From: Garcia nutans
Lineage: Eukaryota > Streptophyta > Magnoliopsida > Malpighiales > Euphorbiaceae
DNA: 64,000 nt
Reading direction: 5' to 3'
NCBI GenBank assembly: GCA_947685225.1
Contig: CANTUV010000011.1
Span: forward strand, 65,584,501 to 65,648,500
Under the pieces are notes generated by a model. That model was not told where the DNA came from, made no database searches, and saw nothing but the letters and a program-made list of their open reading frames with translations. Below, piece after piece: positions 40,218-56,037 of this stretch; within the stretch, counting starts at the first letter, position 1; every line of letters begins with the position of its first letter. The position numbers and the translations under genes are program-made.

Positions 40218-42156
40218 ATGGTGCGAACAACAGTTGGCTCGGCTCTGCCAGAGGAAATAGGAGAGGCGGGCTCTCCTATAACACTTGGTGAGGTGACTCA
40301 TAAGGAAAAAATGGCTCAGGTTGATACTGGGTCAGCCATGACCGAGCCTGCAGAGCAAAATACAAGGAGAGGGCTGCAACTGGCGGATGAAGAAGAAGAA
40401 GAGGCAGTTAAAGTTCAGGAGGTGCATATAAACCCTGAAAAGGCTCGAGTGAGGGATATCAAATCCACAATAACAGAGACATACCTGGTTGAGATCCGGA
40501 AGAAGTATCGAATACCAGAGGAGTATAAGATGCTCATTCCTGAAGAGGATGTGAGAGCTTACAACACCCTACCCGACAACCAAATAAAGATATATGAAGA
40601 AGACCTGAAATTGGGAGTACGGTTTCCTCTACTCTCCTTCTCTCTAGCTTTTCTGAACTATCACAAGATCACTCCCTGTCAGCTCAGCCCTAATGCATGG
40701 TGAACTATCATGGGGTTTGAGATATTATGTGGGTTGCTTGGGGTTGAGCCTTCTCCAAGAGTACTGAGTGCCTTCAGCATGCTTCGAATATATTCAAGAG
40801 CAGATGGAAATTTTTTATTCTTACAAGGGAGGTCTAGGCTAGGGATATTGACAGGAAAGCCTGACTCAATAAAGGCTTGGAATGATCAGTTTTTCATTTT
40901 GTAGCACGAAAGGTTCGATTGTCAAAACATCTGGTGAGTCAAGCCCAGTAGCGAACAAGTGACTAGAAGAAAGCTCAATGAGAACGAGCTTACTGTCTTT
41001 AACAATGTGGAACAAGACATTCTCAGGAAGAAAAGAAATTTCATTGCACCGATACGGGAGTACTTCCTGCTTATGAAGGATCCAAAGGAGATTCGACCAG
41101 AAGACCAAACATGTATGTTATATGATTTAACACTTAGTTTGTGTTTTGCTTAATGGTAGTCTGTTTATATATTTGACTAACTTTTTAGCTTGGTTGGGCA
41201 GAGAGGGTCCCTGGGTCAGCGAGCAGAAAGCTGAAATGTCTGGCGGAGAAGGAATCCAGAAGGGAGGCTCTGAAAAGGGATAGGACAGTTCGCGAACAAC
41301 TGAGCAAGTGAGCAGCCGGGAGCAATTCTGGTTAAGAGCAATTGAGCCAGATGGCTGCTAGGACCAGTGTAGCTCAGGAGCAAGAGCTTGTAATGGACTT
41401 GGCCCTTCCAACCGAGATAGTGCTGGAGAGCGAGCCACATAGGGAGGTGGAAGGACACTTGGCTCACAGAGGAGTAGGTGAGAACTTTCTCAAAAAGAGG
41501 TGGAAGAACCACTGGCCCACCGATACAGCATGACTCGGTTAGTGGAGACAGTGAATGAGAAGTTGGCGGGCCTGGACAACACCAGCTACTCAGTGCAGGA
41601 TGCCAGGCCGCAGAAGGTGCTGAAATAAATATACTGAACTATCCCACAAGAGAGGCGTGAGAATGAGTTAAAGAGCTCGGCGGAGGTAGCAAAAGAGATG
41701 GTGACAATGACTCACATAGTGAGAAAAACTCCAAATATTTATACTTCTATTAAAGTTTGGTATGAAAATTAATTGAATTGAACTCTGCAGGTTGCCCAGC
41801 TCGCCCATATCATTGAGGACCGGGTAGCGGGCATGGCAACCAAATTTGACAGAGCCACAAGGGATTACAATGAAGAGAAAGTAAAAAGGCAAGAACTGAA
41901 AGAGTCATTAAGTGCCAAGGACGAAGAGCCGAGGAAAGCTCAAGAAGCTCTAAGGAAGAAAATGGAGAGGCTAAGCTCAGTCAAAGAAACTTTAAGAGCT
42001 AAAATTGAGGAGTTACGCTCGACAAAAGAAGCTTTAAAATCCAAATATAACAAGCTGTGCCTAGCAAAGGACACCCTGGAAGCCGTCCAGCAAGGGCTGG
42101 CTGCCGAGCAGATGAGGAGCAACAAGTACTATGCTCGGGGTATTTATGTCTACTAG
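40218..42156 (+). pseudogene. gag-like / 'plant transposon protein' remains of element A
   Basis: The frame opens MVRTTVGSALPEE, has an acidic stretch (DEEEEEAV), then the conserved block YNTLPDNQIKIYEEDLKLGV with FPLLSFSLAFLNYHKITPCQLSPNAW. A TGA interrupts at 40701-40703 where relatives read Arg, and the frame continues TIMGFEILCGLLGVEPSPRV. A TAG follows at about 40902. A separate open segment, 41833-42156, encodes a charged heptad-rich coiled coil (KAQEALRKKMERLSSVKETL), matched by element B. This resembles the 'putative gypsy-type transposon' family found in many plant genomes. Breaks show this copy is not functional. Function beyond a structural gag-like role is unknown. Confidence 0.6.
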
Positions 42157-44100
42157 AAGGCTGTGTCAGATCTGTTGAAGCAAGAGAATCTGATCATGGA
42201 CTTGTCCTGGATGATGGAGATAGACATTGGCCAGCTGGTGGATAAGCATGAGATAGACGATGAGGGTGAAGATGAAGACGAGGACTTGGATTAAGAGGAC
42301 GAAGTCTAAGATGATGAGTTACGTGATTAATGAAAATTTGTTAAGTAGGCACATGTACTTTTATATGCTCGGTCTATGAAACAAGTTGTAAAGACCAGGC
42401 TACTCATATAATAAGTTATTGTCTAATTAATGAGATATTTTTCTTTTGAAGTTAATAATTGTTCTTTATCTTTTTTGTGATATATTGTTTGCATTAACCT
42501 AAGGTCTCGGTCCAAAATCGAACTTGACATTGGTGAGAAGGTAAATATTATATCTATCGTGTTGTGTTGACCTCAATGTTTTAGATAAGCTCGAGTACGA
42601 GGTACATTCGAGCGTACTACTAACATGCTGGGTTGGTAAACCCAAACTTAATTCCATGTCATGCAATAATATGAGCCTATACATGCCTTTTATGAACTTA
42701 CAAAATGAAAATAAAAAACCAAGGTCATAGAGTGAGTACTTGAGGCATTATCCATGATGATCGGTTGACCAACTTGTTTTGAAGTGTGGCTCCTAGGAGA
42801 GCCTTCTTTAATTGTCCTTTTAGTATAAAGGAGCTAACCGATCTCTCATGCCAATCAGATTCATGATGCTGGTGGAGTTGCACAAGCTTCTCTATTCCTA
42901 GCAGATTCTTGACTTCTCTTTCGATGTAGATCACTTACCTATGATACTGACTTGGCCATTGCTTAGCTTGTTATGGCAGGTAGCTTCTCTCTGATTGTTG
43001 GTGCTCAGCTCTTGGACAGACTCTCATGTCAATGTTTGGGACTTTCATGAGCTTAAGTGTAAAATCTTAATTTTTGAATGTCATTATTTGGTGTAATTAG
43101 CCCGTTCATTGCCTTAACATTTATGTTAAGAGTTCTTTAAGGCGTGCTTTCAGAATACTAGTGAAGTACCTAGCTATGTACATTAAGGTTTCTTTTGTAG
43201 AAGGAATGAAGCATACATTTACAGAAGAATGGAGGCTCATAAGTAAGTATAAAAAGTGTTTATACATAGGCCCACAAATTGATAAGTGCAAAAGATGAAT
43301 ATGAATTTTTACAATTAGAGCATTTGATGCTCAGTCAGAGCTTAGGAGCTCGATCCTGCATAGGCGTCCATAATAATGATGCGCGCTGATGCACTACAAG
43401 TAGATTGATGCATAAACGATAAAGTAGTCCAGTATGCATGAGGGCACCATAACATACAAACTAATAAATAGGATTGTTGTGTGATAAAGCAGTAAATAGT
43501 CCGATATTATAAATGAAAATGAAAATGTAACAGTTCTATATTGTAAATTATTCTTATTGCTCGGTTTACTTTAGTAAGTTACTTTTGTAAGCTTAACGAG
43601 TTAAACATTGTGGATTGAATTTTATGGTTCGTGAGAACACTATAGAAGTTCAACATGAGAGCACGTTATAAGAATATTGGGTGTGAAAATGCTACTGTAC
43701 AAAATATCAAATTAAGGCACGATTAGTGCATTTCTTGTAAGAGCTTAGGATGTACCTGAGGTCTCATCATCTCTACTAGGGAGTAGCTTATCCATGCTCA
43801 CCGCACCAATGATGTTGGGGCAACCTTGGTTGTCATATCTCAGGCTAAGGTTCGACATGTTGTTGATGTGGCTCTCTTACCTGCAAAACAAGAGAGAAAG
43901 GGGATCAGGCTTCCACGGGGAGGCTCCGTTTCCTAAGTTAGATCAGTTGCTCTGAATAAAAAGAGATGAGAGAAAGGAGAGGACTCGTTTATCTGAGAGG
44001 ATAATTCCTATTTATAGTTGATAGGAGAATACAATCTCTGATGTAGTGTCAGCGTAATTTGTGGGTATGTTAGTGATGTAGTGTCAGCGTAATATGAATT

Positions 44101-45486
44101 CTATTTTTTTTATTTACAAAGTAATTATAGATCACAATAAACTAATATGAATAAAAATCAAAATAAATTTTTGATCTTATATTTTTTTCAAAATATAATA
44201 CATACTTACCTAAAGAGAAAAAATATAAACTAAAATTAAATTCAGTTAAATTGAGTATATAAATATAATAGCAATTATTTTTTTAAAATATTAGTTTTCT
44301 TTAATTTTGTAAATGAATTTTAAATTGAATGAATTTTTCAGGAAAAAAAGTGAGTTGTTATGGAAAGAGTGTACATTTTAGGAGCTATATAAAAAAGAAA
44401 AAAACCTTCATTTTATATTTATTTTTTATTATTTGAGATTAAATGTATAATAAAAAAATTTCATACGTAAGTGAGAATAAAAAACAATAAAGTGACATTT
44501 AAATTATTAGTTGAATTTTATATCATAACAATTATAATTATATCACGTGAAAATATTATTAAGTTTCAGCACTAAAAGTTTATGGTTCCATATTCTAAAC
44601 AGTTGATAGATTTTTTGGAATCTCGTTAGATAGGGACCATACTATAATGATAATGATATTTGTTATTATAAGTTAATATATTTTAATTTTATTTTGTCAA
44701 ACATAAGATCGTCATTTGGATTTTTTTTTCTAAATTTGGACAGTTTTTATCAATTGCTCCAAATTAATTTGTTTTGTTATTGATTATTTTCTACAAAATA
44801 TCAAAAAAAAAATAATAAATAAAAAAACTACTCTATTTTTATAATACTCTATATTCTTTTTTTTTGTTTGCATTTGAAATTATATTCCCAACAAATATGT
44901 CGTCATTGACTTTTCATACTTGCATTATATTATATATAGAGAGATTAATTTTATTATATATAGATAAATACGAAAAAAAAACGTCATTGATATATGTAAT
45001 CATCATCACCTTATTTTTGTATATAATATTGATAAAAAAAATGAAATATACATTCAACTACACTATAAATATATATTTTTTAAATAATAAATTCATAATC
45101 AATTTTTTTTTTATATTTATACTAAATAATAGATATGAAATAGAAAAAACTAGCAATTGCTATCAATGTATTATGATGTGTCGTTTTAGGAAAGATTGTC
45201 AAAAATGATATGGAAACCGTACGGACAGTGTCGTGTAGAACTTATTCAGCTGTAATAAGTATCGCAAAATCATAAGTAGAGAATATTCAAGAATCCTTTG
45301 ACTTAATTTTGTTAGATTTCTTAAAATTTGTTTGTAATATTGTAAGAAGGTGTTTTTCACGTTATACAAGTTGCTGTCTCGGCTTCTCATGGATGGTCGG
45401 AGGAAGACTTACCTCAAACACTCTTAATTTTGTTTTTATTTTTGTTTTTTTTAAACCATCACTTTCAATATACTTCCAAGTCCAAC

Positions 45487-45548
<62 letters not shown>

Positions 45549-47400
45549 TATGTTTAAGTCTTATTATTCTCGTGGCAAATTAATTCATGCAACTAATAAG
45601 CCATCAATGCTTACTTTAAAAAGGGAAAAATCTTTATTTATTTATTTTTTTACAATTAATTAAGGAGGCATGGCCTGGAGGACATCCAATTATCAATGGA
45701 GGGTATTTGATTCCAATAATATATTTATCTATCCGATTATTTAGTTGTATCAATATTACATCTAATTCATGTATGATAACCAATTTGAAACTGAATAACA
45801 TATGATGCTAAAAATTAGCAGTGAAATTGGTTTCGCGATCAGTATGTATACCTTTTTTTCACTAACCATTTTAATAATCACATAACCTTCTTTATTTTAT
45901 ATGAAGAATTATATACCCAATTGATGAATAGAGTTTAATTTTAAGGTGAATTTATCATTACAAGGATTGTAATTTATTATGAATATTAATTATTATTTCA
46001 AGTGAATTTCAATTTTCTTAGTTTTTCCCTCTACTAATACATTTGCAAATTATTTCACTTAATTAACCATTTTAAATAGCAGAAGTACACAGGATCATTT
46101 TTTATTAGTACAAAAAAAATTAATGAAGAAAAAAAAAAGCTATGTGATTGCAGTTTTTTTTTACTATGGGATTTATGAAATTTGTTTAATAAAATAGGAA
46201 CTAATTAAATTTTCCCTATTATCATTTTAGGGTTTACAACTCTCAAATGCTACTGATATGACACCAATATATACAAAATAAATGGTTATGGACGATCCAT
46301 GTGGATTATTCCTTATTGTATACCATATGGACATTATCTCAATAATTTCTTATGGCTTTAAGGTTATAAAATATAAAGTATTAACGGTGAAAAAATCACA
46401 TATATATCATTTTGTTGAAAAATCCTTGAGTTATAAAATTAAAAAAAAATGACGACAGCATTCATATGATTTTTTTTCACCGTTTTTTATAAGAGAAATA
46501 TTGAATATATTGCAAATTAATCTGTTTTTTCAAGTTCAGATAAACTCTAAAAGAAGTAAAGAGAAAGTTAAAAAAAAATACTTGATATGTTATTTCTGCA
46601 AAATTAAGTTTATCAAATTAATTATGAAATGAGAGATTTCGAATGAATATCATATTGTTATGAGTAATTGGAAAATTAATTAATCTATACTGCTATAAGA
46701 GATTATATATTCTTACTAAATTTCAAATGTTTATGTTTGATAAATAATTGAGTAATTGATTGTTTGTTAAACACACACATATATAGATAGATATTTTAAA
46801 ATAAAAGTTTAAAATAAAATAATATGTGATATTGTCTTTTTGCAAATAGAAATTTGTGATTTTTAAAAAAATTAAGTTTGTGTTTAATTTTGTTCGTAAT
46901 AGTACCTTCAACTCAACGAATTTTAATATTGATCTTTCTAAAAAAAACCACAAAATTTTTATTTGCAAAGTACAAAACAAGCTGGTATTTTTTTTATTTA
47001 TTAATTAGAAATAATGAAATATAATTCACTATAATGAGCAAAATACTAGTCATACAAATAATTTTTTTTTTAAATTCATTGCCACAAATTGAAATGGATT
47101 ATATAAAAACGTCATTATCAATTAGTATCAGAGTTAATTTTAAACCTAATTTTATAAAAAAAAAATTACAAACCTACATTTACAAAAGCACCGAATTAAT
47201 CAAGTTATACTTTTTAAATTTTTTTCCAAATATTATATATTTACCATATTACACTAAAAAAAAAAATTGGTTTTCTTTAACCAAATCTCTGCAACGATAA
47301 TAGCAAATCCACTCCACGTTTCTTGCTTGGGAATATGCTAAAGATACGAAGTCTCCGGCCTACATTATATACAACTACAAAGTTTGACTATACACGTCAT
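44101..47400. other. AT-rich intergenic region with (ATT)n microsatellite
   Basis: No supported gene. A long TTA/ATT run occupies about 45488-45548, and the poly-Ile/Leu open frames over it are artefacts. Other short open frames are A/T-driven low-complexity sequence. Confidence 0.6.
45488..45549. repeat. (ATT)n microsatellite, ~20 units
   Basis: An uninterrupted run of TTA/ATT triplets of about 60 bases, likely length-variable between individuals. Confidence 0.95.
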
Positions 47401-48623
47401 CTAAATTCTAACTCTGTGATGATTATTCAGCATTTTCTTTGCAGTAGCTTTGAATGGACACGTGGATCTTACGAAGCCATTAATCAAGTGAAGATACGTG
47501 CTTAGATCATGACATGTGGCAATATCTCTCTTGTTTATATATGGTGACTCTTTGATGCTGAGCCTTAGTTCTTGTCCCACGTCAGCATATACCCATTGCG
47601 TAGACTCCATGCGCCTCTGTGTCTAGCTAAGAAGTCCTGCCATGTGGATTGCTTGGTTGCTCGCCACATCATTATTGTCAATCACAAAGCCAGGTACTTT
47701 TGTAATGAGATGATCAGAGTTCACTATATGTAGTATTCTGGCCCCACTATTTTTCAGCTGGCATCGGAAGCTTCTATTCCCTACACGTGGCCCACCGAAG
47801 GAAATAACGGTCACAATTGGTGCATTTGCAAAAACGGAATTTATATTGTACGCTGTTAGTGTAGCTAGTGCCGCACCCAAGCCATGACCGGTGATCGTGA
47901 AACTCAATTGCTCATCACCGTACATTTGGAGGACTTTGGCAATCTCCTCTCCGACCCTGTTTTGTAGACTGAAACACGTGTCAGTACCCGAAGTATAGAA
48001 GCTCAAAAATCCACTCTCTACCATAGGCCCATTCTTGTTATTGTAATTACTATTATCATCTTCACTGTGTAAACAAGTTAGAGTTACTCGTAAATTCTCA
48101 AGCCACTCCAAGCAAGTAGCGGTGCAATAACGATGTCGCGGCGGCCAAGCCTGGTAATCTCTTCCTTATCATGGCAAATGGCGACGTAGTGAATCCAGCT
48201 TGATTGGGTGGAGACCCAGCTTGGAGCTCGATCAATCCAACGTGGTCACTGTAAGCCACAAGTGGCACGAAGATTTTTGGTCATGCGATAGTCAGTTTGG
48301 CCAATTCCAGACTTAGTTAAAAGGGAATTTCTTGGAAATTTAGAAGTAGCATAAGTGGGTGAAGAAGGGTCAAAATCAAAGGAACGATAAGCAGCTTCAG
48401 CAAACTGGCCATATCATAAAATTTCACTTCTTAACTTATCATCAAGAGGATCAAGCAAGCCTTCCCAGTTATTGATTCCTTGATATTCCTTCCATTTCTT
48501 ACCAAGTTTAGTACAGTTACAGCGGAGATTGCAAAGGAAATGAAATGGGTTATTGTTGTTTAGACTGAGAAAATGGGAAGAGTTAGAGTAGTTCAACACT
48601 GGAAATCTGGTGTTCACGAACAT
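47401..48623 (-). pseudogene. DAD1-like class I phospholipase A1 pseudogene
   Basis: Read on the minus strand from the ATG at 48623 (MFVNTRFPVLN), it parallels the intact lipase at 59.9-61.2 kb nearly codon for codon: KEYQGINNWEGLLDPLDD, SFDFDPSSPTYAT, SSWIHYVAICHDKEEITRLGRRD, SFGGPRVGNRSF, CHDLSTYLHLINGF. Lesions: TGA after RSEIL (~48415); TGA in LQ-PRW (~48239); a deletion of about 11 bases near 48117 that removes the YRGT part of the oxyanion region and shifts the frame; GHGLG in place of GHSLG (~47880), losing the nucleophilic Ser; and TAG at 47623-47625 where the intact copy has Trp. With several independent breaks it is certainly dead. A hAT-type MITE sits just upstream of the start. 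Confidence 0.92.
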
Positions 48624-48665
48624 ATGGGAGGTGGAATAATTATGAAAAATGTTGAGGTCCAGGAA

Positions 48666-48992
48666 AAGTGGCGGATCTACTATGGGGTCGTGTGACCACA
48701 CATGACCCCCTTCATCGGTGGCTAGAAGGAAGAGAATATCCCTCTCTAGCTGCCGGTCATGTGGTTTTAAAAATTCAGCCCCCATAAAAATCGATCTCCG
48801 GAGAAAGATTTAAAAAAAAAAGGGGCTGCGCTTGTGCAGCCTCTTCTTTCTTCTCTCTCACAGAGTCCAAAAATCAGACTTTTTCTATTCCAAATCCAGT
48901 CAGCTACTATCAGCCTCCACCGCTGGCAACATCAAGCCATCGTCAGTACACGCCGCCGACCCCCTTTCAGTAAAATCTTGATTCCACCGCTG
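48666..48992. mobile_element. hAT-type MITE (~327 bp) upstream of the lipase pseudogene
   Basis: The left end AAGTGGCGGATCTAC and the right end, read inward on the other strand, CAGCGGTGGAATC are diverged versions of the hAT terminal motif CAGTGGCGGA. After the left end comes GGGGTCGTGTGACC, which resembles GGGGGTCGTGTAACC near the right end of the 4.3-kb hAT element. No target duplication is clear (TCCAGGAA left, GATCCATG right). It contains no transposase. It is probably a non-autonomous relative that could have been mobilised by the larger element's family. Confidence 0.6.
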
Positions 48993-53440
<4,448 letters not shown>

Positions 53441-53442
53441 AA

Positions 53443-53500
53443 ATGGGAGAAAGGCAAGAAACCCTAGAGAAGACAGTGGCAAGTGCAATTGCAAAGCAAG
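53443..53500 (+). other. candidate orphan first exon
   Basis: ATGGGAGAAAGG opens a short frame MGERQETLEKTVASAIAKQ that ends at GCAAAGCAAG|GTATGT, a strong donor. Upstream is a purine-rich leader-like stretch. Base composition differs from the A/T-rich surroundings. I find no matching downstream exon before element B at 54.4 kb, so it may be a broken gene fragment or chance. Product not recognised. Confidence 0.3.
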
Positions 53501-54389
53501 GTATGTTTCTCTAAATTCCATCCCTTTTTTCTGTGCTTAAATTCAAATGAATTTCAAATATTTAAAATCCCTATAATTGATTATAGTTGGAGTTTTGGCT
53601 TTTAAATGTAAGTTTTATAAATAAAAAAACCTAAATATTTAAGAACAGATCTGAATATTATTAGCCTTATTTATGTAAATTAATTTTGAAATTTTCATAA
53701 TATATATAATATTAATTAGAAATACATGAAAAATAAATAAATAAATAAATAAATAAGCAAAACCGAGGTGCAATTTGCAAAATTATATATATGAACGCCA
53801 AATTTTTTGCCTTCTACAAAAAACTAAATTAATTTTTGTCTTCTTCCTTCTTTTTTTTTTGGCCAATAGTCTTCTTCTTCTAGAGTCATACGTTATTAGA
53901 TTTGATTTTATTCTTTTTATGCAGTTAGTAACTCTACTTTCCGAACTTTCTGACCAGATTTCATATTTGAGTTTTTTAAGATGGTATATAGTATTCTAGC
54001 ATTACATACATCACATACACTTTTATGCAGAGTTTTGTAGAGTTTTTATGCATGATTTGACTATATTCTACTGATGCTACTCATACTTTATCAAGCTCTT
54101 TGGACGGTACTTCCGTAGTTGGGCTGTTATTAACATGACAGACTTCAGTACTGAATACTCCAGGCCTATCGAGTTTCTGATGTCTGATAGATATTCAACT
54201 GATACACTAGCAAAATACGTTGACACAGCTCAGATCTTATCTTTTTTTATCACCTGTAAATAGGAAATTTCTCTCACAGGTAAAATGTTACTCTCTTTTA
54301 TCTCTTCTATTTTTATTCAGAGCAACTAAACTAATTTAAGCACTGGAGTCTTTTACAAGAAAGTCCAGTCCCCTTTTATCTCTTGACTT
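53501..54389. other. AT-rich spacer before element B
   Basis: No gene. It contains an (AATA)n run near 53732-53755. Nothing else of note is visible. Confidence 0.5.
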
Positions 54390-54722
54390 GCAGATGGGAG
54401 AGCTACAAAAACAGCAGCACCAAATACTAGCTACGGATGTCGAACCGAGCTACAGAAGCTAGGACCTCCCCCTCCGAGGAAGCCCCGTCATCATTGATGC
54501 GGTAAGCGTGGATAGACTATTTTCCAGTAGAGGAAAAACCTAAGGCAAGTCCTGTAACTCTTGTAAGAAAAGTACTTTAACAATGCATTACTTTACCATT
54601 GTGTACAATAGTGTTCTCGTGTGTAACATTCTTATACCGAACTTATATAAAATGTTATCGCGTACACTATAAATTTAGTATACAATATTTAATTACAGTT
54701 CCTCAACACCGAGTCGTGTATG

Positions 54723-55310
54723 TCTCAACAACTCACCGTGCCCTGCACACCGAGTTATTTAGCTCCTAGTCACGCATATCTCAAACAACTCACCGTGCCT
54801 CGCACATCTAGCTCCTCAGTGCCAGTTGTGCATTTCTCAACAGCTCACCATGCCTCTCACACTGAGCTCCTCAGCGCTCAGTCGGGTATATCTCAAATAG
54901 CTCACCGTGTCTCGCACATCGAGCTTCTCAGTGCCCAATCGCGTATTTCTCAATAGCTCACCGTGCCTCGCATATCGAGCTCCTCAATGCCCAGTCGTGC
55001 ATTTCTCAATAGCTCACCGCGCCTCGCACACCAAGCTCCTTAGCACCCAGTCGTACATATCTCAAATAGTTCACCGTGCCTCTCACACTGAGCTTTTTAG
55101 CACCCAATCGCGCATATCACAAACAACTCATTATGCCTCGTACATCGATCTCCTCAGCGCTCAGTCACATATATCTTAATAGCCCACCTTGCCTCTCACA
55201 CCGAGCTCATCAGTGCCCAGTGGCGTATATATCAATAGTCCATCGTACTTCGCACACCGAGCTCTGTGTCCAGACACGCATATCTTAAACAGCTCACCGT
55301 GCCTCAGACG
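54723..55310. repeat. ~56-bp minisatellite, about ten copies, in element B
   Basis: The unit begins TCTCAAACAGCTCACCGTGC, continues CTCGCACACCGAGCTCCTCA, and ends GCGCCCAGTCGCGCATA. Copies start at about 54723, 54779, 54835, 54891, 54948, 55004, 55060, 55117, 55174, 55230 and 55283 (last one partial) and diverge at several positions each. The corresponding part of element A (just after CCTAGGAGAGCCTTCTTT at ~42792) has no such array. The open frames over the repeats are periodic artefacts. Confidence 0.92.
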
Positions 55311-56037
55311 TTGAGGTTTCTGTACCTTCCAAACTGTAGGTGTTCAAAGAAGGCTCTCCTAGGAACCGAACTTCATAGCAGGTCATCTAACCAATCATTG
55401 GGGATAATACCTCGGGCAGGTAATTACTTTACACTTCACTTCATTTACAAAGTTCTTAAAGTACATATATACATTCATATCACAGCGTAGCATGAAGTAA
55501 AGTTCGGGTTAATCAACCCACGGTATTTAACAGACCACTTGGTACTCAGCTGCCAGAGCGAGCAGTGTAACCCAAGCTTACTATATAGCATTGCCGAAGG
55601 CACATTGTAATAACATAATGCTCTGATGCACCCCGTGCTCAAGCAGATCAAATAACCCTCATAAATAAATCAACATAGCATAGCAGGCAGAATATTAATT
55701 TCAAGTTTGGTTTCGACCGAGCCCTTAGACTAATACTAACAGCATATCATATAAAAGATAAAATATAATGAAGTATCAGACTTTGGTTCAAAAAGAAAGA
55801 CACTTCATTCATAGAACATAAAATTTTATTATAAAATGACCGGATCTTTATACTATTTATAGATCGAGCCTTAGCAGACCCTATAACTACTGAAAAAATT
55901 GAATTAATCTTAGAACTCACCATCTTGGAATTCGTCCTCATCTTTGTCTTCATCATCGTCCGTCTCGTGCTCGATAGTTAGCTCGTCTATATCTATCTAT
56001 ATCATTCAGGACAAGTTCATACTCGGATTCTCCTGCT

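Larger units (their letters stand above)
39096..44100 (+). mobile_element. non-autonomous LTR-type element A, gag-like remains only
   Basis: The 39096-39390 stretch (shared features: GGCTCC...GAGGCTCCG, CCTATTTATA, CAATCT...TGTAGTGTC-like motifs) recurs diverged at about 43800-44098, marking LTR-like flanks. A TATAAATA box at 40059-40066 precedes a transcribed leader, then the gag-like frame from the ATG at 40218. Coding remains (40218-42156) are followed by ~1.6 kb of noncoding DNA before the 3' repeat. No protease, reverse transcriptase or integrase is visible. A canonical primer-binding site is not recognised. Element B (54.4-58.5 kb, opposite strand) is collinear over the leader, gag-like and 3' segments, supporting a common family. 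The exact LTR edges are uncertain. Confidence 0.65.

Noticed and set aside
40194..42156. A host coiled-coil gene
   Set aside because: The pieces are broken by stops, have an inverted copy in element B, and sit between LTR-like repeats; they are mobile-element remains.
54720..55490. Overlapping open frames of 70-90 codons
   Set aside because: They are periodic translations of the 56-bp minisatellite in element B, on the strand opposite to the element.
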